DNA of 64,000 bases from the NCBI GenBank assembly GCA_036186865.1, contig AP025054.1, forward strand, positions 16,923,939-16,987,938, given 5' to 3'. A program made the position numbers and the translations under genes. Shown piece by piece: positions 32,475-43,333 of this stretch; the stretch's first letter is position 1; every line of letters begins with the position of its first letter. This DNA comes from Eustoma russellianum. Its lineage: Eukaryota; Streptophyta; Magnoliopsida; Gentianales; Gentianaceae. Under the pieces are notes generated by a model that was not told where the DNA came from, ran no database searches, and worked only from the letters and a program-made list of their open reading frames with translations.

Positions 32475-33629
32475 TTATGAATTGTCAACGAGATATGGGT
32501 ACTTTTGCTTCATGCCTTCCTCTAACTCCCAAGTGGCCTCATCAACTGAATGGTTCTTCCATTTCACCTTGACCATAGGAATAGACTTATTCCTCAATGC
32601 TTTCACTTCCCTATCAATTATCCTTTCGGGTTCCTCAACATATGATATATCAGCTTCAATCCTCAAAGGTTGTTCATCCATAATATGGCTCGAATCATGC
32701 ACATACTTACGCAATTGAGATATATGAAACACATTGTGTAATTGAGACAACGATGGTGGTAGTGCAAGCCTATAAGCAACTTCTCCAATTCTTTCCAAGA
32801 TCTCAAATGGTCCAATGAATCTAGGACTAAGCTTCCCTTTAATTCCGAACCGCTTTACTCCTTTCGATGGGGATACCTTCAAGAATACCTTATCTCCTAC
32901 TTGAAACTCAAGGGGTCGACGCCTCACGTCGGCCCACGCCTTGCTTCTATCCTGAGCAGCCTTCAATCTTTGTCTTGCAATCATAACCTTTTCCTTGGTT
33001 TGCTCTACTAAGTCAGGTCCTGTGAAAATCTTATCTCCAATCTCATCCCAATACAATGGAGATCGACATTTTCTTCCATAAAGAGCTTCATAAGGAGCTA
33101 TTCCAATAGATCTGTGATAGCTGTTATTGTATGAAAACTCAACCAACTTCAAACTCTTATCCCAGCTACCTCCAAAGTCCAACACACAAGCACGCAACAT
33201 GTCCTCCAATGTTTGAATCGTTCTCTCTGATTGACCGTCAGTCTGGGGATGAAAAGCTGAACTCATGCGAATTTCCGTACCCATCGCTTTCTGAAATGCC
33301 GTCCAAAACCTTGATGTGAAGCGGGGGTCTCGGTCACAAACTATGCTCATAGGAACTCCATGCAAACATACAATCTGATCAACATACATTGAAGCCAACT
33401 TTTCCATGGGTGCTTTAATCGATATTGCCATGAAATGAGCACTCTTCGTCAAACGATCCACAGTAACCCAAATAGTGTCATATCCACTTCTTGTCTTAGG
33501 TAAATTGGTTACAAAATCCATAGCGATGTGATCCCACTTCCACTCAGGCACCTCAAGTGGTTGCAATAATCCAGCTGGCCTCTGATGTTCTGCTTTGACT
33601 TTCTGACATACAAGACATTTCTCAACAAC
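32475..33629 (-). pseudogene. Element A integrase core and chromodomain
   Basis: This is the continuation of Pol after a one-base frameshift near 33629. It starts in the integrase zinc domain (EKCLVCQKVKAEHQRP). The DDE core shows HIAMDF, VCDRDPRF and DGQSERTIQ, so all three acidic residues are present. A GPF module (RFIGPFEILERIGEVAYRL) and a C-terminal chromodomain follow. The chromodomain of chromoviruses binds modified histone tails and steers insertion into heterochromatin. The stop at 32475 lies 36 bases from the LTR. Only the frameshift separates it from the RT frame. Confidence 0.88.
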
Positions 33630-35005
33630 TCTGCTATCTGATTCTTCATTCCTGGCCACCAAAACTTTTGCTTCAAGTCATGATACATCTTATTTGCTCC
33701 TGGGTGAATAGACAAACGTGAATTATGGGCTTCCTGAAACACTTCACTCTTTATCGCATCATCATTAGGCACACACAATCGACCTCTAAACCACAAACTG
33801 CCGTCACTACGGACTTCAAAATTGTCAGATGGCTTCTCCTTCAGCTTGCTCTTAACTTTCATCAATGCATCATCCTTATCTTGAGTCTCCTTAATCCTAT
33901 CGATCAGAGTAGGGACCACTACTAACTTTGCAAGCACGTCAGAAATCGAATCCACTTCTTCCAGACCAAACTCTACCATATCACGCTGTAGAGTTGGTTG
34001 GCGGGGATGACTCGTCTTACGACTCAAAGCATCAGCAACTCTATTAGCTTTACCTGGATGATACTGAATAGAGATGTCATAATCCTTGATCAACTCAAGC
34101 CATCGCCTTTGGCGCATATTCAACTCCTTTTGAGTGAAAAGGTATTTCAAACTCTTATGATCCGTGAAGATCTCACACTTCTCTCCATACAGATAATGAC
34201 GCCAAATCTTCAGAGCAAATACAACTGTTGCAAGCTCAAGGTCATGTACTGGATAATTCTGCTCAAACGGCTTAAGCTGGCGAGACGCATACGCGATCAC
34301 CCGTCCATTCTGCATAAGAACACAACCCAATCCATTCTTGGAAGCATCACTGTAGATCACAAACTGTTCTCCTGAAACGGGTTGAGCCAAAACTGGTGCA
34401 GACGTCAACCTTGCCTTCAGCTCAGAAAAGATACTTTCACAATCCTCATTCCATACAAATTTTGTCTTCTTCTGAGTCAATCTAGTGAGTGGCATAGCTA
34501 TCCTTGAAAATCCTTCAACAAACTTGCGGTAGTAACCGGCCAGTCCGAGAAAACTCCTTACTTCAGTGACATTGGTCGGTCTCGGACACTCAGTAATTGC
34601 CTCAATCTTTCGGGGATCAACCGAAATCCCATTTTCAGTAATAATATGGCCCAGAAATGACACACTATGAAACCAAAATTCACATTTATTGAATTTCGCA
34701 TAGAGCTGATGCTTCCTTAGAATACCAAGTATTGTCCTCAGATGGGCTGTATGAGTTTCCTCATCAGGCGAATAAATCAGGATATCGTCAATAAAGACGA
34801 CCACATACTTATCCAACTGGTCCCGAAACACCCGATTCATAAGATCCATAAACGCTGCAGGGGCGTTGGTCAGTCCAAAAGGCATCACGAGAAATTCATA
34901 ATGTCCATATCTCGTCCTGAATGCTGTCTTAGGAATATCCTCAGCTCTTATCTTCAATTGAAAATATCCAAATCTTAGGTCCACTTTGCTAAACACCCGA
35001 GCTCC
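33630..35005 (-). pseudogene. Element A reverse transcriptase (3' part), RNase H and integrase zinc-domain start
   Basis: The reading frame resumes at 35005, directly after putative intron 2 (GARVFSKVDL). RT catalytic VVFIDDILIYS lies near 34784-34795; FIDD in place of YIDD is common in this lineage. The thumb and RNase H follow (VIYSDASKNGLGCVL, EIFTDHKSLKYL, HDLELATVVFALK), then the integrase His pair (SIHPGANKMYHDLKQ) and FWWPGM. The frame breaks near 33629, where element B has one more base, and then runs out of frame to a stop at 33509. Everything up to that point appears functional. Confidence 0.88.
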
Positions 35006-35072
35006 CTGCATTAGGATACTTTAGATATTATTCATGATTATTATATTTAAATAAGACTTGGTAATTACTGAC
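35006..35072 (-). other. Putative intron 2 of element A (67 bp)
   Basis: On the minus strand the exon ends CTTCGG, the interruption starts GTCAGT and ends CTAATGCAG, and the next exon starts GGAGCTCGG. It is AT-rich, contains an in-frame stop, and at 67 bases would shift the frame if kept. Removal joins the RT motif DQLR to GARVFSK exactly as in uninterrupted Tekay RTs. Element B has a 69-base interruption at the same codon. Confidence 0.75.
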
Positions 35073-35911
35073 CCGAAGCTGGTCGAACAGATCGTTGATC
35101 AGAGGCAACGGATACTTATTCTTTACGGTGATCTTGTTGAGTTCCCGATAATCAATACACAGCCGCATACCTCCATCCTTCTTCTTTACAAATAAAACTG
35201 GGGCACCCCATGGCGACACACTTGGACGAATCAACTTCTTTTCCAATAACTCATGCAATTGCTCTTTTAGCTCCTTCAGCTCAGTGGGTGCCATGCGGTA
35301 AGGAGCTTTAGAAATAGGCTCAGCTCCCGGGATGAGGTTTATCTCAAAGGAAATTTCTCGATCAGGGGGTAGTCCTGGTAGTTCCTCGGGAAAGACATCG
35401 AGAAACTCTTGAACTACTGGAACTTGCGAAATGTCCACTGCTGCCTGCTCAGCACTAAGGGCATAAACAAGATAGCCTCGACATCCTTTTCGCAACGCTC
35501 GACGGGCACGAGCTGTATTCACAAAAATATTCTTTGACTTCTTCAACTTGGGACCTCCCTGAAATGATACTTTCTCTTGCTCCGGGGCGTTGAAAGTAAC
35601 TTTCTTCTGATTGCAGTCAATATGGGCATGGTTCTTAGACAACCAGTCCATACCAAGAATAATGTCAAAGTCACTCATGGCAATCGGGATCAGATCAGCT
35701 GCGAACTGATGGTCATCGAGCTCGACCGCGCAATTCTTATACAGATAATGAGACGTAAGTATTTGACCACTAGCGGCTTGGATTCGATAGGGTGATTTCA
35801 GCCGGATGGGATCATGGTCTAATCCCTTTGCAAATTTCTTAGATATAAAGGAGTGGCTGGCGCCACTATCAAACAACACATTTGCGGGCATACAACATAC
35901 AAGAATAGCGC
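35073..35911 (-). pseudogene. Element A protease and reverse transcriptase N-terminal part
   Basis: The frame lies between the two putative introns with no internal stop. Protease: LFDSGASHSFIS (catalytic Asp near 35870) and DFDIILGMDWL. The linker to RT (FPEELPGLPPDREISFEINL, PISKAPYRMAPTELKELK) is typical of Tekay/Del. RT starts with WGAPVLFVKKKDGGMRLCID and YRELNKITVKNKYPLP, and breaks off after FDQLR at the intron. Protease cleaves the polyprotein and RT copies the RNA. This exon would be silent without splicing because stops flank it on both sides. It is classed as a pseudogene only because the whole element is broken elsewhere. Confidence 0.88.
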
Positions 35912-35986
35912 CTGAATCATACAAAGCTTTAACTACGCAGCAATATAATATCTATCAACTTAGTATTGCATAATTTTAAATCATAC
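35912..35986 (-). other. Putative intron 1 of element A (75 bp)
   Basis: On the minus strand the exon ends GTGGCTG, the interruption starts GTATGATTTAA and ends TATGATTCAG, and the next exon starts GCGCTATTC. It contains three in-frame stops. Removal joins GDVVAG to AILVC, the usual Gag-protease junction pattern. Element B has an 83-base interruption at the same site with a nearly identical first 20 bases. Confidence 0.8.
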
Positions 35987-37271
35987 CAGCCACGACGTCT
36001 CCAGCTTCCTCAACTGCAGCATCGGTCATCACATGCACACACGCATTCTGGCGCTGTAGTTGGTTCCTCTGCTGCTGACCACCACGCTCACGACAATCTC
36101 TCAGAATATGTCCAGTCTTTCCACATCCAGCACAAGCAGCTCCCTTATCAGGACAATCCCTAATTATATGACCAGTCTTGCCGCAACCAAAGCACTTACC
36201 AGCTTGTACATAGCACTCGCCCAAATGATTCTTCTGACAATGGGGGCACATGGGAATGGCCTGCTGCTGCTGTCCTTGATTTCCTTGATTATTTCTTTGA
36301 TTATTCTGATTCTGCCCACGGCGTTGTCCACGATTCTGATTTCCTCTTTGGTTCTGATTCTGCTGTCTACCTTGCCTCCCATGAAAATTTTGTCTAGTCA
36401 TTTTCCTTGCTCCTTTATCACCGGAAGTGTCCCTTCCTCTTTTCTGGCCCACCGTCGCATCGCGACGAATGATATCCTTCTCGATCCGATAACATGCATC
36501 AACGAGCGCCTCAAAATCAGCAGAGATAACATTTACCAACCAAGTGCGAATCCTTGGGTTCAGCCCACTCTCAAACTTCACCATCTTAGATTCCTCATCA
36601 TTCATCGTAGCCAGAGAAAATCTACCCAAAGCCAGAAACTTGCTCACATATTCAGACACAGTCATACCAGGTTCTTGCTTCAACATTTCAAAATCATGCC
36701 TCTTTTGCATCTTTACTGATGGGGGAAAATAAAACTTGTTGAACTCTTGGATGAATCTCTCCCATGGAATAGGTCGGGGCAAAGGTTGCAGCTTAGCCTT
36801 CCACCACTGGTTCGCCTCACCAAGGAGGAAAGGCCTTACAGCTTGGGTTTTCATATTGTCAGGGGCTCCATTCAGTTCAAAACAGTTCTCCACTTCATCT
36901 AGCCATTTTTCAGCCATATCGGGGTCAGACTTGCCTTCAAAAGGCGGCACATTCGCTCGCTTGAGCTTCTCAAAGTAATACTGCGCATCTCTTATCGGTT
37001 CATAAGGGGGAGGAGGGGCAACTTGCTGAATCATTCCCTGGCTAATCTGAGTTACGGTCTGACAGAATGCTTGGAAATCCAGAATAAGAAGTGGCACTTA
37101 CGGAAGAGGGTTTCCTTGAGCTGGTGGGGGATTTTCATTCTGCGGTGGAGGAGGAGGCGGTGAATTCTGATTCTGAGGAGGAGGTGGAGGGACTTGATCT
37201 TGAGGTTGTGGAGGGTTTGGTTCAGGTGCATGGGCAGCATCTCTGCGAGGTCTACCGCGAGTCCGAACCAT
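35987..37271 (-). pseudogene. Element A Gag (one in-frame stop)
   Basis: An ATG at 37271 opens a Pro/Gln-rich leader (MVRTRGRPRRDAAHAPEPN) that ends at a TAA (37098-37100). The same frame goes on through the capsid-type retrotransposon gag domain (FLLGEANQWWKAKLQ, WERFIQEFNKFYFPPSVK, GMTVSEYVSKFLALGRF), a basic Gln/Asn-rich stretch and three knuckles: CPHCQKNHLGEC, CFGCGKTGHIIRDC and CAGCGKTGHILRDC. It would end just inside intron 1 (AGMI, stop) if unspliced. Elements B and C have no stop at the position of the TAA and align there without a gap, so it is a nonsense change in this copy. Gag builds the particle and the knuckles bind RNA. Confidence 0.88.
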
Positions 37272-37545
37272 CTGTATACGGAGCAGAAAGATACAGATAT
37301 GTATATATGGATCGTGATGTCTGACTGAATTTAAACATGCTTGGAAAAAGGAATTTAAAGCAGGAAAAAAGAGTTAATATGCGGCATATTAGGCTAGCAG
37401 GTCAACCAAGGGACCCTATTTTCAATCTAAGTTGTCTAAGCTAAGGCCATCTCTCTTCTAAGATCATGACTTAAGTCTAAGATCAATTCTTAGTTTCCTA
37501 AGATCATAACTTAGCTTCTACGTTCTGCCCGAATCTAGAGCCTAG

Positions 37546-37557
37546 GCTCTGATACCA
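37546..37557 (-). other. Primer-binding site of element A
   Basis: Minus strand TGGTATCAGAGC (initiator tRNA-Met), two bases inside the LTR edge at 37560. The 270-base leader between it and gag (37272-37545) shows no other feature. Confidence 0.9.
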
Positions 37558-37559
37558 CC

Positions 37560-40500
37560 TGTAGCACCCCGTACTCGGCTACCCCTCGTACGGTGCACCC
37601 GCCATACTTTCCCTTTCGGAAAAGTACAAAGCGTCGATATTTAACTCGTAAAACCCATGGATAAACATGGATTACAAAGTCACGATCTTAACAGGTAGAT
37701 AAAAATACGGCAGAATTTGAACTTTAATTCGAAAGCATCAAATCGCGAATACATAGCAAAATTATACAAACTGAGCCGATAGCAAACTACACCACGAAAT
37801 TATACAAACATTATCCGAAAAGAGTCCGAAAGTAGCTAAGTCCCAAAATGTCCCAAAGGCTCATCAAAAGCTTTCATCATCATTCTTTTAACAGCGACTT
37901 CAATAACCTATGGATATGGCATCCTTGGTTCATCATCAATCCACTCGACTTCATTTCCTGGCTCTGGGGGAAAAATAAATGGGTGAGCGACAAAGTCGCC
38001 AGCAAGTATACAATAACACCGTACAATAAAGAGAAAACGGCATACAAGAATCAAACCCCAATTCCTTAGGTTAAAACATACCTGCCAATACCTTTCTGAG
38101 GCATCATACTTAAAATCATATCAATACTTAGCTAAGATCTAAATGTCACCACTTAGTTAGATTCTACGTGTTATAGCCAACTTTACTTCTATGAAAAGGT
38201 ATCATGCATAATGTGTATGAAAATGTGAATGCGATGCAAATGCAACGAAAAACATTCTTTCTCTTCATTTAGACATGCTCATAAAAATACTTGAACTTTC
38301 TTTCTTTCTTTTAAATCATGCTCATCATAAAACAAGAGAGTGTGTCAGCCTATTATACCGGGCATGACTCGGTTCTTATAACACGATCACCTTCAGGTCT
38401 ATTATACCGGACCTGGCTCGGTTCTTATACTCTTCAGACCTATTATACCAGGCCTGGATCGGTTCTTATATTTCATCAGACCTATTATACCGGGCCTGGA
38501 TCAGTTCTTATACTTCTTCAGATCAATTAACCCCGGATCTGTAGCGGGTTAAGCTGGCCAGAAGGGACGAAATTCTTTCAAAACAGGAACTTTATATAAA
38601 ACATCGATAAAATCATGAGCATGGAACATATGAGCATGTCAATGCAAGTGCATGAGATGCAACATGGTAAAATGCACTTATAACATCATAAACAACTTTC
38701 TTCATGGGCTGGAAAACGATCCAGCAGCATGTCCTGTATTGTCCGGCCTCAAAATCAACCTTTTGAGCCTATTTTCCAGGGACTAAAAATATGGACATGC
38801 ACCACATAATCTTAACTACATTCTGTACAGATTTCATGCGATTTTGACAAGCATAGGTACCTCAATAAAAATAATTCCCAACAAGGGTACAACAGAAATT
38901 CTGCTGCACTCTCAACTCCATTCCTTACCTTGTCTCCATCCATAAACTCATTATGGGGCTCACTTAGCACCTGGAAATCTTTCCTATTTCCTTTATCAAC
39001 AATATTCAAATTCCCATTCACCAAAACAAGTCAAAATAAATACGATACAATTCATACAAGCACAAAGGGTCAATCTGTCCTGTTTTCCAGAATGTTACAC
39101 CAACTTTACCTCAATGGTTTACCATCAAGATCAATAGATAAAATCAATTTCTTTACATGGATATTTAGCTCTACGTCTTAAGTACTTCCTGTAAAAATTT
39201 CAGGTCAATCCAAGATGTTTAAGGTACTAAAATAATTTTTCTCCCTAAGGTGGTACGACCAGAAACTGTTTTGACCCCTTGATACTAAAAATTTATTTCT
39301 GACCAATCCACAAATGATTTTCCAGAAATTCCAACGCCACAATAAACTAGACATAATAAGCTACGACGACACCAAAAATAAGCTCAATCCAACGTTCATA
39401 AGGTCCTTAACTAAGTCCATCAATTTGGCATAAGATCTGTCCAGAATTCTGTTTTCAGCCAACATGCATAGAAATATCCTTTCCTTCCTAATTTTGTTCT
39501 TTAGCCTATAATCCAAGTTAATGGTCATTCAATAGACATAATAAGGCTTCCCTATACTAATTCAAGTCCCTTTTTAGCATGCAAAAGTCGTTCATATGGG
39601 CTGTTCATTCTTCCAAACAAAACAGTCCCCTAGTCCAACAATTTCAAAACATAAGAAAAGGTAACAACTTAGGCATATTTTCACTAAAGTCATGTCTTAG
39701 GCTTCTAGACATTCAAGTATGCACATAATCACATATATTGTAAGGGGTTAAAGTATACTTGCCTCTTCAAGCTAAAGCTCTTGCCTTTGCTTGGTTATGA
39801 AGTGAGATGTGATGAGATCCTTCACCTTCTTCACCAAAATGATCTTGGAATGGAGGTTCAAGCACCTCAATATAACACCACCTAGAAAAGTTGAAGGCTT
39901 TCACCTAGATGTCTTCTTGAGTCTTGAAGTTGAAGTTAAACTCCCATCCTTCAAGACGTTGGGGGCGAAACCTTGGTGAGGGGAATGGAAATTGTCTAAG
40001 TGTTTTGCTCTTGCATGATGAGAAGATAGATGTTTCTAGAATGGTTTGATTTAAAACATGTTAGGGACTTAGGAGAGGGGGGACGGTTTTGGAGGGATTT
40101 TTGTGAGGGTTAGGGCTTTCTTGAGTGTTAATCAAGGTTAAGTTAGTATAACCTTGGTTACTTTATTCAAACTATAGTTACTTTTGTGCTAACCCAAGTT
40201 ACTTTATTAAATCATGGTTACATTAACCTTGGTTTAGAGAAAAGTAACCATGGTAGGATTTAAAATCCTCCATGTCTAGACATTAAGGGGGGCGGTTTTG
40301 GTTGGGGTCTTTATGACCTCAACCATACTACTTCCTTCTTTAATGAGTTGTCTTAACTTGTTCCTTAATTGCATGTCTATTTTATTTTCTATTTATTCTT
40401 TGCATAATAAATTCTTGTCTTATTATTTTAACTAATAAAATTGGCTAGAGATTTCTAGAACATCTCCATGCATAGGCCGAAATTTTGGGCCTCTTAGGCA

Positions 40501-40817
40501 TCTTGATATTCCTTGAAATTTTAATTCATATACCATATTGTTGTCTACATTTTATTGTATTCCAAGATTAGCATATGTATGTAGACAAATACGTACACGC
40601 CTATGTGTACCATGTGCTTATACCTTCCCTACATATGTCGCACATACATATATATATCTTGGTATGGTTTATATCATTCTATATTTCATGGACTATCTCA
40701 AGAGCATTTAAGTAAAAAGAGTTACGTGGACTTAAGTAACACGTTCTAAAAGAAATTGTCGCTTTCATTCCATCTCATATTCATAGTTTTCACGTACCTG
40801 ATTGTTGGGGTACAACA
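37560..40817 (-). mobile_element. 5' LTR of element A, uninterrupted (3258 bp)
   Basis: Runs TGTAGCACCCC...GGGGTACAACA. It carries the minisatellite at about 38345-38540 and the MYB-like array at about 40125-40255. As the 5' LTR it would hold the promoter; no TATA box can be assigned with confidence. It serves as the intact reference for the nested insertion into the other LTR. Confidence 0.92.
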
Positions 40818-40822
40818 ATAAC
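40818..40822. repeat. Target duplication of element A, right copy (ATAAC)
   Basis: Identical to 19956-19960. Confidence 0.9.
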
Positions 40823-41397
40823 TCAAACATCAAATGTATCATATGAATGGAGATAACAGTAAGGAAATCAACAAAAGTCAACAATACAGTAAACCTGACA
40901 GATATCATATAATAGAAGACTACCATAGCTAAAGAGCATCATAAAGTAAACCGATTCTTCCGTTAATCATTCTTGTTTTAGCATATAGTCAGAATCGTTC
41001 TTGTGTACAATCTCTTCAGTTTGTTTCTTGTTGTTCTTTAATCATTCTTGGTCTCATACTACAAGAGTCATAACTTAGGGGCACTAGAGGGTGCACGAGA
41101 CACGATTGTGATGTATGCATCATAAAACATTTCCTTTCATACATACATAAACATGACATGACATGATTGGCTATAACACTTTTCTTAATATAAGAATGGT
41201 ACCCGCGATATATCGAATGATTCCTTGAGTAGCCATGAGTATCGTCTATAAATCCCGATGGTCCAACAACAGTGTTACATCATACGTACACAGGATTAAC
41301 GGTGACGCATTATAATCAGAGAACCCGAATCCCGGACGCGTTATTACACTCTGCAACAACGTATCTTGCCCCTGACATCCTCCCCAAGGACCAAACA
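40823..41397 (-). mobile_element. Older Tekay LTR remnant F, right piece
   Basis: Continues remnant F after element A. Weak traces of Tekay LTR order remain (ACTACAAGAGTCATAACTTA, a decayed CCCGAATCCCGG minisatellite near 41330). It is cut at 41398 by the start of LTR G. No gene is seen. Confidence 0.5.
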
Positions 41398-43333
41398 TGT
41401 TGTACCCAACGGAAATCGTACTTCCAAGTACTTTTATTAAGTTTTATTATTTCTCTTTAATTATTTTTCCTTAAATTGAATATTATAAGATATAGTATAA
41501 TACTCCAAGCAGGTCATATGAAGCATGTGAAATGACCATTTTGCCCTCCCAAGATTTTGAGAAAATCGGCCATAAGGGTCTTAAAGTACTTTAGGATATT
41601 CTTCCCTTACAAGACAATTAGTCTTTAATGATTTCCTTAAAAGTAAAGACAATAAATCCAGTACCATTAAGTATCCTACTAAATGGGGTTTAAAAAGTTA
41701 AGGGAAAAAGTTTTACACTTTTCCCTCCCCCAACCGCCGGGTAAGGCCATGGTTATGGCATCCATGAAGAAATTTTTGTTAAATACCTCAACCAATTACT
41801 TTATTGCTTTTTTAAAGAAATTCCAAGAGTCTTACACATAAAGGGAAGGAGAGTATTAATCTAAGATTTTTCTCTTCTTTTCCTTATATAGGCTGGATGC
41901 ACCATAAGGGGATAATCCATGGGATCAATTTCACCATAATAGTCTAACTAACCACTTTTAGTTGAGACAACTTTTTCTAATTAACCTCATGAAGAAATTA
42001 AAGAACAAAGGGCCAATGGAAGCCCTACCACTGGATTACCATGGATAATACATGGTAACCCCTAAAAATTAAACTCAACCACACCCCAACCACCGGATGT
42101 GAACCATGGTGAAGTCATGAGACACCTTGAAACAATTACTGTAGTTACTTTTTCTTGACCACACCTCCAAAATAACTCAAGGTAGTAAATGGTGTAAGAT
42201 ACTAATTATGGATCCATGCACATGAAGTTCCTTAAGGCTTCCAACGGCTACACCCTTAGCATTGGAAGAAAACCATCTCTAAAGATCCTAGAAGATTCTT
42301 CCATATTCAACATTCAAACCACACAAGAGTTCATCTAAGCCAAAAGATCCAAGACTCCTCACATACTTGAGCAAACCCTCCCTCACCTTCTCTCACACGG
42401 ATAACCTTGGGCCAAGGAGATTCAAGAACCATCTTCAAAGTTCAAGATTCATATAGGTAAGTGACACCTTAGATTCTAAAAGTAGAGTCCATTTGTCTAA
42501 AAAGTGAAGCTTACATTTTGGTTCTTTTCTTACCTAAAAACCGTGACCTTCAATGGCCAATAGGAGAAGATTTTTCAAGCTACTAGGGAAGCTAGCATTG
42601 TTGGTGGGTGGAATCCATCTCAAGCTCCATTTTGGGTAAGGAAATCCTAACATCAAGCTAGTTGTTCTTCATTCAAAATAGTAGCTAACATCCATCTCTC
42701 TTCCCTCCCCCAAAACCGTGTGCTATGTGTCAAGGTTGGAAGAAAGCTTCAACCTTTTTCAACCAAGACTCAATCTAAGGGAAGTTCTTACTCAAATAGG
42801 CAAGTACACCCTAAGCAACCTTGGCTTATTTGCAAAGTATATGCTTGAATGACTAGTTCTCTCTAAGATGTGAATGATAGTCGAATATTCCAAGAACTAT
42901 GCACAAGAACTTAGATATTTCAAAGAAAAGGTGTGGTTTTGATGTATGGTTTACTACACGTTCATGTTTGTGCTCAAATCAAAATGTGACATGACCCCCA
43001 CTATGAGCAAGGAACGGGCTGTATAACAAGAGTTGGAGGAATAAGTTAATCCTGTAAGATTTGACCACATGAAGAGTGAAATGCATGAAGATGGCGTGTG
43101 TGTGTATAAAACGGCAAGGCTGTTTTATTATGATTGTGTGAAGCCTAAGATAATTATTAATCGGAAATAACTATGTCCAAATAGGTATTTAATGGTTAGT
43201 AAGCCACCTTAGAGAAATAAGGTTATTTGGATAACCAAGGACAAGATAAAGTGGTAAAAAGCAAAACTACTGGAACTGTACAGTTTTAAGTGATATATTG
43301 CATGGTCAGAAAATGAACCCTAGGAACGTGTAC
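41398..43333 (+). mobile_element. Tekay-type LTR fragment G (5' part)
   Basis: Begins TGTTGTACCCAACGG, with the LTR order TACTCCAAG..GAAGCATGTGAAATGA and AACCGCCGG. It resembles the start of LTR D read on the minus strand more than that of element B. It is cut at 43334, within a ~188 bp-type unit, by LTR D. Its distal half is not identified with certainty. No gene. Confidence 0.65.

Larger units (their letters stand above)
19961..40817 (-). mobile_element. Tekay/Del-type chromovirus A, nearly complete, with nested insertion
   Basis: The two LTRs (left 19961-32438, split by the nested element; right 37560-40817) both run TGTAGC...GGGGTACAACA and are flanked by ATAAC. Without the nested element the left LTR is 3250 bp and the right 3258 bp; one 8-base indel near 31025/39391 explains the difference. 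I counted about 32 substitutions by eye (about 1%). The interior (32439-37559) holds, on the minus strand, a primer-binding site, gag, protease-RT, RT-RNase H, integrase with chromodomain, and a polypurine tract. It has one stop in gag, one frameshift in integrase and two putative introns. The C-terminal chromodomain (EEPERIIDREVKALRNK, KVKWKNHSVDEATWE) marks a chromovirus; the overall sequence fits Tekay/Del. Confidence 0.92.

Noticed and set aside
36060..36719. 219-codon plus-strand frame opposite Gag of element A
   Set aside because: It is a shadow of the Gln/Asn-rich Gag sequence on the other strand.
37055..37099. Apparent third intron (GTAAGT...TGTCAG, 43 bases) beginning at the gag stop of element A
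   Set aside because: Elements B and C align through this stretch without any gap and stay in frame; removing 43 bases would shift the frame. The TAA is better explained as a nonsense change.
41398..43333. LTR G as the missing first half of element B's 5' LTR
   Set aside because: Its start differs clearly from B's own 3' LTR start at 54424 (a gap of about 60 bases and many substitutions) and resembles LTR D instead.
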